From contig CP053156.1 of assembly GCA_014607495.2 (NCBI GenBank), positions 12,214,001 to 12,278,000 on the forward strand: 64,000 nt of DNA, written 5' to 3'. Positions 19,183-31,002 of this stretch are shown here, piece by piece (positions within the stretch are counted from its first letter, which is position 1; each line of letters starts with the position of its first letter). Under the pieces are notes generated by a model. That model saw only the letters and a program-made list of their open reading frames with translations, had not been told where the DNA came from and did not search any database. Made by a program: the position numbers and the translations under genes. The stretch comes from Carposina sasakii. Its lineage: Eukaryota > Arthropoda > Insecta > Lepidoptera > Carposinidae.

Positions 19183-20218
19183 CAGAATGATTTCTGGTCA
19201 TCAACGTTCCCGAAAACTACGGAATCTCCTCATCATCTCGATCATTTTTAGGGTTCCGTATCAAAAGGAAAAAACGGAACCCTTATAGGATCACTTTGTT
19301 GTCTCTGTCCGTCCGTCGTCGTCAAGACCCTGGAACGCGTGGAGGTATGAAGCTGAAATTTATATCAAATACTCAGGTCTACTGTCCCTTGAAGCTGTGA
19401 AAAATCAAACTTCTAAGCCAACGCAATCAAAAGATACAGCCGTATGCCGCAAATTTTCGACACTTGCAAGGGAATCAAACCTACAGTATCAGAATCTTGA
19501 AATTTGGTACGAGCAACGTCTTATAGCATAGATAAAGTTACGAAAACCATAAATTTTTAGTTACATCACATAATATATTTTTTTAAATTATTTTAAACTT
19601 ACTACCCATTTCCTCATAAACGCGTAGAATTAAATTGAAATTCATACCTACTCAGGTCTATAATACCTTTAAGCTGTAGCAAAATCAAACTTCTATGTCA
19701 ACGCAATCAAAAGAAACAGCAATAGCTGCATATAAACTCGCAAGTACTCGCAAGGGAATCAAAACCTAAAGGGTACTTCCAGTCGACCTAGAATCTTGAA
19801 ATTTGGCATGAAGCAACGTTTTATAGCACACATAAAGAAAAAATTCAAAACCTTAAATTTTTAGTTACATTACTATATATTTTTTAATAAATATAAACTT
19901 ATTACTTTTTCCTCATGAACGCGTAGAGCTATCAAGTTGAAATTCATATCAAATACTTAGATCTAATTGCCTTTAACCGTGAAAAAAAAAATAAGTCAAC
20001 GCAAAAACGCAAAGCAAAAGTACAACATTCTGCAATAAAAAACCATAGTTATGACTCGATTGTCGTAATAAACGAACTTTGTAACCTTGCAGGTTTGTAC
20101 GGAACCCTCGGTGCGCGAGTCCGACTCGCACTTGGCCGGTTTTTTCTCCATGGAATAGAGTAGAGCATTTGATGTATAGAGTACGTATCCTTCGTTAAGG
20201 GTGGCAACGAAAAAACAT
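19183..20218 (+). mobile_element. TIR element family T, split by another insertion
   Basis: The left part (19183-19249) starts TACAGAATGATTTCTGGTC and continues 'aacgttcccgaaaactacgg'. The right part (20140-20218) resumes with 'ctccatggaa' and ends 'aaaaaacatcctata'. The sequence between is the GGGTTCCGTA element. Other copies are at 25135, 31373, 45404, 51159, 54467 and 55365. Confidence 0.75.
19250..20139 (+). mobile_element. GGGTTCCGTA dispersed repeat with three internal ~290-bp units
   Basis: It starts AGGGTTCCGTA and ends 'gagtccgactcgcacttggc'. The region before the end contains ACGGAACCCT, the inverse of the start. Three tandem units each begin 'cgcgtag/gag..tgaaatt' at about 19337, 19621 and 19920. 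The copy at 37431 has one unit. Insertion is at a T-run of family T. The family is common in moths and butterflies in my memory, but its class is unclear to me. Confidence 0.65.
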
Positions 20219-20496
20219 CCTATAAATAAGGTCTTTTCAAAATTAGTGATTATCTTTTGACACGAAACTAGGTAGTTAAAAAGAAACAACTTTCACTATA
20301 GGACCAACTCCGAATTAGTGAAAAAAAAAATCTGCTGTTTCATACAATCTCGAATAACTACTGCACTGAAATGTATGGACCAGCTGATTTTTTTTTACTA
20401 TTTCAGAGTTGGTTCCATAGTGAAAGTTGTTTCTTTTTACCTACCTAGTTTCGTGTAAAAACCAAATCACTAATTGTGAAAACACCTTATATCTGA
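20219..20496. mobile_element. Fold-back MITE, about 120-bp arms
   Basis: The left arm 20219-20337 and right arm 20381-20496 are imperfect inverses, sharing 'gaaacaactttcactat' and 'cacgaaactaggtag' and ending in AAGGTCTTTTCA / TGAAAACACCTT-like termini. The frame at 19996-20289 crosses this arm and is not a gene. Confidence 0.7.
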
Positions 20497-20600
20497 GGTA
20501 TTTATATACTATTGCTTTACCACGACATAAAACCACAAGGATCTTAGTGTGGAACTAGATTAGTGTCTTATGAATTATGTTAATATTATATTATACCTAT
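20497..20600 (+). repeat. SINE tail (interrupted SINE, right part)
   Basis: 'gtatttatatactattgctt', 'ggatcttagtgtgg' and 'actagattagtgtc' match the tail of the SINE at 14189. Confidence 0.6.
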
Positions 20601-21685
20601 ATGTATATGAATTGATATGGTACAAAAAGTATGAAATATGTTAATATTTGTATGTATTGAACTACAAGAAGCTTATGCGGGTGAAGTCGAGGGACGGTTT
20701 CAATATGGACTCTATTTATTCCACAATAGACCTTATCGTATGTACGATTTAGGTCGAACACGAACCAATCATTAGGTAGGTATAACCAAATCTCAAAATT
20801 TAACCTTAATATCAATATTTCTATAGTTACACACATAGAGTCTAGAGATAGAAAGGCTGGTTAATGCAGGTGTTAAGTATAGGTGCGAAAGACGCCGTAA
20901 GATGAATGTAAATTATTTTACTTCACACTTCGTACCCACATTAGAAAAATATATTCACAGATAATTACTATTCGGACATTATGGTGCAAGCGTTTTTACA
21001 TATACGATCATAACTATGACTAATTAAGAGATATTTCCTGAGACAATTAATTACCTATTATATTTACCTAAGTGTATTAAGTTTATTGTATTATCAATTA
21101 AGTTCATATTCATACCTTATCTGTTTCTCAGTTTAAGGCAACATCAACGTTAGACTAACTGCAGATGGTTGCAATTTGCAGTTTACGAAACTTGTGATAA
21201 GGGATATAAACTAGTATAATGTTGTATCGAGATGTGATTTCTGCAGTGAACTGGTTGAAGCTAGAGTATGTAGACCAAAGTCTGCCGTGTGCACTTGATT
21301 AGAGCTGTATTCGTAGCTTTTACCCTTGAGGGTACTCGGGTGAGAGATTGTAGGTACCTTTTACTACTTACTTTTTTTGTCGTAATTTGTATTCTTTGTT
21401 TTATACATTTATATTTTGTTCAGTAGACATGCATTTCGTAACTATCGGTTCCAACGCGCTGTTGCAAGATAGTAAGCAGAGATGAGACCGAGTTTGTGAC
21501 AAAATACAACTTAATGTAACTGCTTATGTAGCTTCTATCTAAAATAAAGCTTTCATTTAAACATTTTTCTTTGATAAAAGAGTTATATTTCAATGGTAGA
21601 GTGTGTATCGAGTCAACGATTAATGATATATAGGTTAGTTAGAGCGTTGTCCAATAAGCGTGAGTCCAATAAAACTTCAATCACC
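20600..21685. other. Intergenic, nothing recognised
   Basis: No exon or repeat end seen in this AT-rich stretch. Confidence 0.4.
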
Positions 21686-21689
21686 TCAG

Positions 21690-21775
21690 AAAAAGCGGGA
21701 GTTCCTTAGTCGACTTACACGACATGCACGGAAGAAGATGCAGCTGATATATTCTAGTGACGCCCCTCATTAGTT
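21690..21775 (+). repeat. Dispersed repeat family D, fragment
   Basis: 'gagttccttagtcgacttac' and 'gaagatgcagctgatatatt' recur at 42585-42795 and 56630-56835, and inversely at 22727-22910 and 24905-25134. Confidence 0.6.
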
Positions 21776-22099
21776 TTCGGGATATTCCAATTGTACTCGT
21801 ATATATATTTTTGTTGGTTTCTTTTATTTAAAAAAAATCGATTCTGAGTGCCATTAAATCGGACAGGTTTTACTTGGCGCCCTTCACGTAACTATCAGTT
21901 TATAACTGACTATGACTAAACACTGATGTTTTCTTTTTAGGACAATTTTGTTAATCGACCTATAAAACGGATTAGACACTAAATACTTTTGCAATATTTG
22001 TTTGAAGCCATATGCAATAACTAGTAAAATATAATTTTCTCTGCGTCTGACGCGGCAGTCCGTGGAATGCACTTCGGCCATTACGCTGCGTCGCCGCCT

Positions 22100-22720
22100 G
22101 ACAAATTACATTGTCGCGCCATAAATCATGTGCAAGGGAATTTCAACAATAAAACAAGGTGGCAGTAGAGCGACCATGCCTTGACAGGATATTTTAGAAG
22201 ATGTATCATTTATGTTTGTTTGTCAATTGAACTTTTCGTCGTATGTAACAAGGCACTACCCTTTGGGGATAAGTCTTGCGCCAAGGATAATGGATTCTTT
22301 CATATTTGCTAAATGGTTATTATAGTTATCTAACTGCTATGACAAACGTTTTGTCGTGTAGGTATTTTCGGTATTTTTAATTAAAAATTCCTTTAACTTA
22401 GTCCGAGCATACTCCGATGTTAAACTCGGTCTTATTGATGCAAAATGTCACTTTACACGTAGGAGTAAACTAATATCGTCTACTTATTACATAATTTAGT
22501 TTTTTTTATCCATACTTTGTATATGATGAATGGCAAGTTTTCGTCATTGTCTCTTCAACCTTTTATCAGATAAACACTTCTTATTCCACCTCTACTATAT
22601 TAATTTATTGCACTACCGTGCATTAGTAAATTAAATGTGAAATCATAGTTTAAAATGTTCCTGTGATCTCCACACGGCGGTAGCGGGACTTCAATATAAT
22701 ACATTGGCTGCAAACATCTC
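22100..22720. other. Intergenic, nothing recognised
   Basis: AT-rich, no coding or repeat signal identified. Confidence 0.4.
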
Positions 22721-22726
22721 TCAAAA

Positions 22727-22910
22727 TCTCTCTCTTTCCGTGTATGTCGTTAAGAGTCGACTAAGAGGCGTTCTTTGAGTTAGACTTATCTTTTACAGTG
22801 GCCCCTATATGCTAAACGTGTCTGCAGGATCTAGTTCCCGATCCTGCAGTTCTGGCTACCCCATTTAGGAACAAACTTGTACACAGCCGTGTCGGTGTAT
22901 AAGTAAATAT
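22727..22910 (-). repeat. Dispersed repeat family D, minus-strand copy
   Basis: Contains 'tatgctaaacgtg', 'ctgcagttctggctacccca' and 'acacagccgtgtcgg', which recur in this order at 31313-31372, 47880-47965 and 55885-55965. Confidence 0.55.
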
Positions 22911-23020
22911 ATATATGTAGGTACATTTAATTACTATTACCCAAACCGAATATCAAACGGGTATAAACGTAGATGTAAACGACCTGTCGCAGAAAATCCT
23001 TTAGTAGACTAAAACCTATC

Positions 23021-23179
23021 ATGATGGGCAAAATACAGGGGAAAAGACGCATTGGAAGACGAAAGAAATCTTGGCTGCGAAACATTGGTGAGTGGACGAG
23101 AATAGCTAATGAGGAGGAGCTGTTCCGAATGGCCAGGGACAAGTCTGCATTTAGTAAGCTGACAGCAGACCTCCAGTAA
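23021..23179 (+). pseudogene. LINE reverse-transcriptase C-terminus (fragment)
   Basis: A 52-codon frame ending in TAA encodes MMGKIQGKRRIGRRKKSWLR and then NIGEWTRIANEEELFRMARD. This pattern (GKRxIGRxxxSWLRNI, then WT...ELFRxAxD) is the C-terminal tail of insect non-LTR endonuclease/reverse-transcriptase proteins. Catalytic domains are absent, as expected from 5' truncation. It is a different family from the LINE tails at 27079 and 33668. Confidence 0.75.
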
Positions 23180-24900
23180 TGGAGTGCCGCTATAAGAAAA
23201 AGAATACTAAAACCCCACTAACCTTCCCAAACAACGTTACAAAGGTTCTAAGAATCTCGTTTGGAAAAATTTGATTTGTAAATAGAATCCGCTCAAAGAG
23301 GGTCGAGTAGATCTAATTTCTTGAAATCAGTTCATTCAATTCCGCCGTCCGTTTGTGGGACGACGGGCACGGCTGTGATTTCTTTGCCTACGACATGATA
23401 CGATTGGGAACGCAAAATAATGGTAACAGATATACAACCTATATAACATTGTTGAACAGAAGGACAATCGCGCAAAAGTTTGACGTATTTAGCAAAGCTA
23501 AACTACAACCAAAAACGCTGTTTTCGTGTCGCGCTAAATTTTAACAACGTCTAAAGCCAAAGAAAATGTCTTAAACGCTGTCAAATGTAACAGACAAACC
23601 AAAGCTAAACCAAAACTAAACTATAACCAAAACGTTGTCATTTTGCGCGATTGCCCTCCTATGTAACAATAAAAGTTTTTAAAAAGCCCACTTCTGAGAC
23701 TGTCCACAATTGAAAATTTGTAGTTAAATGTAATTTTTAGAGAGAGTACGCATATATTCTTAAATTGCTCAAAAATGTTCATATAATCTACTCGTATTTT
23801 ATTTTCATCTAAGTACAATCTTAAAAAATAAAGATTTTGATGTTGAGTCTCTTTCTTGAATAGGTTCTTTAAAATGGAGTGTTTACGAGTACGTCAAAGA
23901 ATTTCGTTTAACATACCCCTTCTATTACATCCCATATAATCACACTATCACAGAGTTAAATTAACTTTAAAGTAGGATTATTTCCAGAGTAGAATTGAGA
24001 TGTCGATCCAAACTGCATTTAACGACGTGCACATTGGTTATCATGCAAATGGGGTGTAATTTTAACTTAATGTACCTACTTTACACTGTTATTTGGGTAT
24101 AATCATCATAAGAAATTGACCCTGTCTCATATGAACGTGGAAAACATAACCTATCTACTTCATTACTACAAGTACCTATATATCTACGCTCATTATATCG
24201 AAGAGGCTTTGCTTAAGAATGCCGTTATCCACGTTTAAGGCTAGGTGGGCTTAAAATTTAAGGTTTTTAAAACTATATGTGACATGAATAATAATGTTTT
24301 GAGTTCTGAAAAAATATATGTTTAGTTAAGTACCTTACCTAGTCAAAATCGCATTCAATTACACGACCTAATTAAATTCACTTGATTAAAAAAATCCCAT
24401 AGTTACCCCTTCATGTTATTATTTTTTCAATACTTATTATACTTTTTATTTAATTTTTATACTCAATTAAAGCTAACAAATAGTTACAGACAAATTGTTA
24501 ATACATTTTAAATCCAATATTATAAGCGGAAGTGCCGCTTATGGGGTACAACACAAGCATACAAAAATGCGTCCGGTAACGAATCCACTGAAAAATGTTT
24601 CTGAGTAAATTCTAAATGTAAGTAAGAGGTTGGAATCTCATTTTTGAATAGCAGGCAAAAATATCACAGTAGGTACCTAAATCGAGGCGTTTGATATAAA
24701 TACTTTACGACCCGCATTATCATTATACAAAAGAATTTGTATCTGCACAAATAGGATTTGAAAGAATAAAATTCACTGCTTTCCCTTTAATTTATTGCCA
24801 TTGTTATTTTTCCTGCTTCTATTTTTGTGAATCTATACTTTTTGCGATTTTATTCTGTGCTATGAAAAGAAACACTGTCCCTGTATACATATTATAAGTA
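23180..24900. other. Intergenic with a family F end
   Basis: Mostly unrecognised. 23884-23940 carries the right terminus of the family F fold-back MITE ('ttaacataccccttctatta'). Frames at 23353-23544 and 23621-23818 are unsupported. Confidence 0.4.
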
Positions 24901-24904
24901 CTGT

Positions 24905-25134
24905 GTATGAAAGACGTGTGCTAGTGGGGTGCACTTAAATTTATCAGCGGCATCACCTTCAATGCTTGTCGTTAAGAGTTGACTCAAAGAACTCGGGAGC
25001 GGTCCCTCGGGCGACGAGCTAGCTGCTTGCAACTTGTAACAGATCTTTAACATATAGGATCTGTTTTCTTTCCTTCCTCCTTCACGATCATCATACAGTT
25101 TTGAAAACCCATTTTGGGAATACAGCCGTGTGTA
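24905..25134 (-). repeat. Dispersed repeat family D, longer minus-strand copy
   Basis: Contains the inverse of the motifs at 42585-42795: 'cttgtcgttaagagttgact', 'ctcgggcgacgagctagctg' and 'gggaatacagccgtgtg'. Family T follows directly. Confidence 0.55.
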
Positions 25135-25400
25135 TACAGGGTGATTTTTGGTCGTCAACGTTCCCGAAAACTACGGAATCTCGCCTCATCATCACGATCA
25201 TTTTTCTCCATGGAAGCGTACCTGGGAAGTGTCTGGTTTCCAAAATATTTGGGTCCAAAGTTGGGTAAATAGACTGCGTTTTTCACATTGACGCGTGTGG
25301 CAAGATTTATTTCACAAAAATAATCAATATCTGTCTATGAAAAAACTAGCATAAACACTGGACAATAAACTAATAATTATAAAAAAACTTCATCAACGTT
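25135..25400 (+). mobile_element. TIR element family T, 3'-truncated
   Basis: Starts TACAGGGTGATTTTTGGTCG and runs through 'cctgggaagtgtctggtttc' to 'aactagcataaacactgg'. The right terminus is missing. Confidence 0.75.
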
Positions 25401-25424
25401 GGTTGTTGTTATGGGTCTGCAACA

Positions 25425-25455
25425 GATCGACTAGCCCGCGGACGGAGTCGCGGGC
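25425..25455 (+). repeat. Helitron-like 3' hairpin relic
   Basis: 'cgcggacggagtcgcgggcg' followed by TACTG resembles the hairpin and CTAG end of the Helitrons at 30302 and 54995. Confidence 0.35.
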
Positions 25456-25489
25456 GTACTGTCCCCGGCAATATAATTTTTTCAGCCGC

Positions 25490-25775
25490 ATCTTTTCCTT
25501 CCCAAATCCTGGGTCAGACGCATACAAGATACACTCTTTGACCTTTTTTTCATGTGGCCCCCTCGACTAGCCCAGCCCGTTAAGGCATCTTTCCCTTCCC
25601 AAGTGGGTCAGACACTTAAGAATTTTGCTCCGGCACGGGGGTTAAGAATTTTGCTCCGGCACGGGGGTTGCACTAAGGCCTGCAACCCGAAGCGTATTTT
25701 TGCGCCAAGGACGACCACGTCCTTGCAGTGGCCTCCTCATGGCTGAAATGGCTGAAATGATGATGATATAACACT
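25490..25775 (+). repeat. Retroelement-tail-like repeat with 26-bp tandem duplication
   Basis: 'ttaagaattttgctccggca' plus 'cggggg' occurs twice in tandem at about 25616-25667. The block ends with a GAT-repeat ('gaaatgatgatgat'), as retroelement tails do. The 64-codon frame here is not convincing. Confidence 0.5.
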
Positions 25776-25779
25776 TATT

Positions 25780-27000
25780 TTACTTAATTAATTACTTATT
25801 ACTTATATAGTACCTTTCTACTAGACGTTGTTGTGACTAGCAATTCATGACACGTTCTCAGCTATACAAACCGACAATAAACATTAACGCGTTGTAAAAA
25901 ACTTATTTCTTAGAACCTCCTTCGAGAAGCTACCACTAAAGTACCAGCATGCCATAAACCGAGCGGATATGAGAGGCAAGGGACATGTCGCACAGGCCAG
26001 CTAGAGAGCAGTGAATGTCTAGTACCAACGTAGCAGCAAATGGCTTAACTGTCCACGTAATAAAATGCAGCTAAGTATTACACTTCGCAAGACACGCTCG
26101 AGGGATATGGGTCTGTCATTGAATTTAATGTTATTTTCGTTAGAAGCGTAAGGTATATTAGTTTGAAATTTATATTAGTTTAGTATAGAAGATATACTTT
26201 GCTCTCATTTTTTAAAGTCTACTGCATAGAGGATACATAAGTTAAGAACGCGAGTACCTATCGCTTATTTTCGTTGTGCCCAACGAAATCAAAATTTTCT
26301 TGTTTTTTACTGATTCAGCGTCATGGCAAATAATTGCCTGTATGCTTACGGACCATATATTATAAAGCGCTGTAACACAGCACAGCTTTTAGTTTATGTT
26401 TTCATGGAATTTACGATAACAAGCTCATTCATTCAGTATAACATTACAGAGATATCAGTTCATTTGCGTTTGAAATACGAATACGTTCATCTCTATAGGT
26501 ATATACTTTGAGTTTCTTTCATCTTTTGGAAATATAATATTTTAACCATGCAATATAAATATCAAGTAAGAAGAGGTGATTTATTCAAGTATTTCAAATG
26601 AATAAGATAAAAACTATGAGGACAAAATGATTGCAGAATCGTAGTGCCAGCGCTTGGTTTCATGGAATTATGGAGTAAACACTTTCTACTTTCCTCGATA
26701 TATTGTATTTATTAATTCGATTTCGGTCTATTTGGTTGCTACTATAATATAATTGCTTATTAAGTTTAACTATCCATAAAATCCCTATAGAAGTACCAGG
26801 CACCCATTGATTACAGAGTTTAGCCAAATCTGCAGCCCATTTAGCGAATATAAACGACGCCATGCAGAATCTCACTGGTTAAGGTGAGAACGGAGTGTAA
26901 TGCGGATTTATTGCGGCTACATTGTCTGCATTTATCTCTGATTTGTAATACAAATGCACTTGTTCTTTTGTATTAGTTAATTCTCTATTTCTGTAGCTTA
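25780..27000. other. Intergenic, nothing recognised
   Basis: Frames at 26323-26511 and 26660-26875 lack supporting features. Confidence 0.4.
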
Positions 27001-27078
27001 ATAACTCCTAATTACCCGATGGCGCCAGAAGGAGGGGTATGTTTTTCGAGTGTATATATGTATATTTTTTTGACACGC

Positions 27079-27255
27079 CTTAGATTCCGCCTCGGCAAGC
27101 GTAGCGTTGGGCGCCCTCCGGCCAGATGGACCGATGACTTAAGGAGGACGGCTGGTAGTGACTGGATGGCAAAAACGGGAGATCGAGCCATGTGGCGTAC
27201 ACTGGGGGAGGCCTACGTCCAGCAGTGGACTGCAATAGGCTGACGACGACGACAT
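27079..27255 (+). pseudogene. LINE (family B) reverse-transcriptase C-terminus and 3' end
   Basis: Encodes GKRSVGRPPARWTDDLRRTA and then W(M), followed by WRTLGEAYVQQWTAIG and TGA at 27241-27243. This is the characteristic end of an insect endonuclease/reverse-transcriptase LINE. A GAC repeat follows directly. The catalytic region is missing (5' truncation). Its last ~50 bp match the tails of the short elements at 7770, 32783, 34608, 39218 and 46938. Confidence 0.8.
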
Positions 27256-27724
27256 ATTCTAAAAATAAACCTCTATATTTCTTTTCTATTAGAAAGAGTT
27301 GAGGCAAGGAATCTGATTCATTAAAATACCAATACAACATTAGAAAGACTGTCAAAACCAACAGTTGAACATTATTTACATACGGGTTTGCTAGTGTACA
27401 CTAGTCAACGGCGATTCTACACAAACCACAATCATGTCTTTATTTGAATATACTAAACAGAAATTGATGAATAGACTATACGTACACATGTGACATAGGT
27501 TTGACAGGTGAGGAGTTGCCCGGAGCCCCTATTAGGCCCATCAAATCTCTGATCCCGAATCCTCGGGAGCTTTCTATAACTTGATCGATTGCTTGCTGAT
27601 TGGGTAAAAAGTCGAGTGTAGGGGCAATGTCGACTGAAACTCATTTTTATTGGCTATCTTAATCGCTGCAAGAATCCTTTGTAAAAATAGTTTCTTAGAT
27701 TCCGTTTTAATTTTAAATATTGTC

Positions 27725-27870
27725 GATTAGGGAACTCGGCGATTCAGACAGGCTGTAAGCTAGCAGCTTGCCAAAGATGCTATGAGAAACATGGCTGTGG
27801 GTTCTCCCTTATGTTTCTGCAGTTTTAGTTTTTATTATTTCGGGAACACAGCTTATTATATGTACCTATA
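27725..27870 (-). repeat. Dispersed repeat family D, minus-strand fragment
   Basis: Shares 'gctagcagcttgc', 'tttctgcagttttag' and 'tttcgggaacacagc' with the copies at 24905 and 47880. Confidence 0.45.
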
Positions 27871-27877
27871 TGTTACA

Positions 27878-28142
27878 TACATACATTCATATAATCACGC
27901 CTTTATCCCTTACGGGGTAGACAGAGCACCAAGGGCCGATAGAACCCCATGGTGCCACTTCTGACCAATTTTGAGGGCATAGTTGAGATGTACAAGTTCG
28001 GTTAGTAGTGACAGGTGGTCAGCCCATCGCCTACAAAACACCAAAACCCTCTTGTCCCTCTACTGACTTGTACAGTATGCCCGGGAAGAGAAGCAGCTGT
28101 AGTATTATACTTTTTTTTCACTCCCAGAGCAGCATAGAAGAA
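27878..28142 (-). repeat. Short element family A (LINE-A partner), full copy
   Basis: Read on the minus strand it begins 'tctatgctgctctgggagtg' and ends 'aaaggcgtgattatatg' with an ATGT-type tail. The 3' end ('ctctgcctaccccg', 'ggcgtgattat') matches the 3' end of the LINE at 33668-34346. There is no coding capacity. Other copies: 31003, 45119, 46488 and 47508. Confidence 0.75.
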
Positions 28143-28144
28143 GT

Positions 28145-29400
28145 ATAGGTATGTTAAATATTATAATATAGGTACCAGATAGGAAAATAGCTAAAGATAG
28201 CCAATTAAATTATATAAGTACTCGTATATATATATAAAAAAATCAATGCCACTTTTCGTTGTAATTTTATAACTCAAGAACGGGCTCACCTATCCAAACC
28301 AAATATTTAGGCTTTGTTCGGACTATTTAGTATTGTTTATGTGAAGTTTGCACAAAATCGGTCGAGCGGTTCTTCATTTATCACATTTTTTATAACAAAT
28401 AAATTCAATAAATGGCGGTTTGCTGTCAAATTGAAACTTTTTTCATTGTTGACAGTACAAGCATGTTGTTATGTCATTCATGCGGTCATTTCATTTTGGA
28501 TTAATGTTCCAATTAATTTTTTTTACTATTTCACTTTATACGTAGCGAAGCACGTACCGGGACACTAGTAGTAGATAATTTAGGAAATAATATTAAAATG
28601 GTTAATCACTTTGAATATTATACCTCAAATAAGATGCTTGTACAAATTATTGACCCTGCTCATTGTATTAAACAAAGTAGTCTTAAATTTATCGCGTTCT
28701 ACAAAAGCTATGTTTATTGTTCACCTAGTGATGATCTACTCGTATACATCGTTTATAATACATAGTTGCCTCTAAAAAGAAATATCTAAACCCGCTTAAA
28801 ATTCCATTACAAATTTAACTTTAATTTAGCAACCCAAATCTCCTAGCATTAATAAACTAAACCAAGGATAATACGAGACTTTTGAATTAACAAATGTAAC
28901 ATCTACATACACTGTAATAAATTAAATTTGCAATAATACAACAAAGACACAAATACAGTAGAGTCGGCACAAAAATCTTATAGCAAAAACTGTGTGTACT
29001 TCACTAGGTAAAATTCAGCTAAGAGTGAGTTAATTTTGAAGCAATTGTTTCGACGCTTGAATGATAAATTGAACGTACAAAAATAGCTCATTCTTATTGT
29101 TACCTATTTAGGACAAAATGATTGAATGGATATTTTGAAAGGTAGCTTCCGCGTACTAGTTAATAAGGTACTTTCCCAAAATAAAGTAATTGCTTTTGTT
29201 ATTTTTGAGATCCACGTGGACGGCAGGAACACACTGTTGAAATATTAAATAGTCCTTCATTTATAGTAGATAACACATGGGCCGGTAATTATAGGTGAGC
29301 ATCGGACAAAATTGGTACATATTGAATATACTTATGAATAAATGTCACGTCATTATTAGATACTCGTATATGTGTAGGTAAATGGTTTTTGATTCATAGC
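28145..29400. other. Intergenic, nothing recognised
   Basis: Includes the unsupported frame 28314-28568, hydrophobic because of base composition. 'tacgtagcgaagcacgtaccgggacactag' near 28539 may be a decayed Helitron-type end. Confidence 0.35.
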
Positions 29401-29407
29401 TAAGTAT

Positions 29408-29655
29408 GACGGCCTATTGATGTAGTTAGTAGTGATCCTTCCTGCACGACATAATATGTCCTGGGTTCTGATTCCGGTAGGTGCAAAAGTTGATAACTAT
29501 AATATATATGTTTTTTTCTAGTAATGTATGTTTTATACTTATCTATGTATTTATATATCGTTGCTTAGTACCCGAAATACAAAACCTTAGAGATCTTAAT
29601 GTGGGACTAGGTTAATGTGTAGTGAAGTGTGTGAATATTTGTTTATTTATTTAAC
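29408..29655 (+). repeat. tRNA-headed SINE, full but diverged
   Basis: Same order of motifs as 14189: 'gacggcctattgatgtagtt', the mutated B box GGTTCTGATTCC, 'gatcttaatgtgggactagg' and a TTTA tail. Confidence 0.8.
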
Positions 29656-29659
29656 TATA

Positions 29660-30300
29660 TTATTCTCCAGCTTTGGTTTCTGCGATACTATAGTTGCCGG
29701 AGATCACAAAAGTGAGTTATCAGATCAGCAAAGTCAAGAACCCGGTGAATGACCGGACTTAAAATGTTTTATGTTGAGTTAGCTAATATCATCTGCAACA
29801 CGAAAATCACAATCATTACTCAAAGGGTTCTCAATTACACCTTGCGTAACCCCAAAAATATATAAAAAGTCAAGTTAGAATAGAAACAAAGGATTGCAAG
29901 AGGACAATGGGGCTGCACATTTGACCAAGTTTTAATATCACTGGGGCGGAATAAAAGGAGCGCACCTCACCGAGGCTCATTTAGGGAAATTATACGAGTG
30001 CAGAAAGAAAGGTCTTGCATACAGAGCTGGGTATTTGTAGCGTCAGAGGTTTTGTGATGTTTGACGATGTATTGAATTATATATGATATTATGAATGTCG
30101 ACTTTGTAATTCTGCAAATAATTGTATCCCCTAGATTGACATTTTTGAGAGTACCATTTATTTTTGGACTCTGATTTGTTTCATTAGAAATCTAGCATTC
30201 TCATTTTGTCTCTGGTTTATTTCATTTATAGCGTCGAATCATTCAATGGTCAGATAACCTATCTGAAGGATAAATGTAATACTGTCGTTCTCTATCATAC
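29660..30300. other. Intergenic, nothing recognised
   Basis: No exon or repeat end seen. Confidence 0.4.
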
Positions 30301-30301
30301 T

Positions 30302-30534
30302 TCTTACTAATATTATAAACGCGTAAGTTTGTAAGTATGGATGGATGGATGTTTGTTACTCATTAACGTAAAAACTGCTGGAGCGATTTTAATAAAGTTT
30401 GGCATGGAGTTAGTTGACACCCTAGACTAACACATAGGCTACTTTTTATCTCAGGTTTTTATTTATTATTTTATTTATTTCGACATTTTGTTTTTTCTGC
30501 AGTCCACGCGGACAAAGTCGTGGGCGTCCACTAG
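30302..30534 (+). mobile_element. Short non-autonomous Helitron, complete
   Basis: Begins TCTTACTAATATTATAAACG and ends with a hairpin (CCACGCGG...CGTGGG) followed by CGTCCACTAG before a host T. Both ends are as expected for lepidopteran Helitrons, and only 233 bp lie between. No coding capacity. Confidence 0.7.
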
Positions 30535-30539
30535 TAACT

Positions 30540-31000
30540 TAATAAAGTTATAGACAGAATCAACGTTATCTTTCAGATAGGCTTTCTGTCCATTGGAAAA
30601 AAATATTATTTTACAGAGTTAACAATATTCCTATATTTAAAATTAGGTACTCACTATTATAATATTTTCAATGTGTAAATTAATAAAAATCTGCTTTCCT
30701 TCTATTTATAAGCCGTATTCCAAGTAAAAGGTAGACGTTTGACCATTTATTATTCCTACGGTAGGTATATTGTTGGGAACATTTACGAGGAGGATTGTGT
30801 AAAAATTGCAGCCTAGCCCGGTACTTGCCACAATGTTTTCTTTGAGGACTCTCCAAATTACAATATAATTAAATTCAACATAATTATTGCACTTGCAAAA
30901 GAATTCCTAATTTAGCTACCGAATTTTTGTGACCAGTAATATTCTTGTTGTTTCTTTTCTACTTTGTACTGTAATATTTTTGTAGGTTTTTTTTTTGTAA
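30540..31000. other. Intergenic, nothing recognised
   Basis: AT-rich sequence with no recognised element. Confidence 0.4.
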
Positions 31001-31002
31001 TT

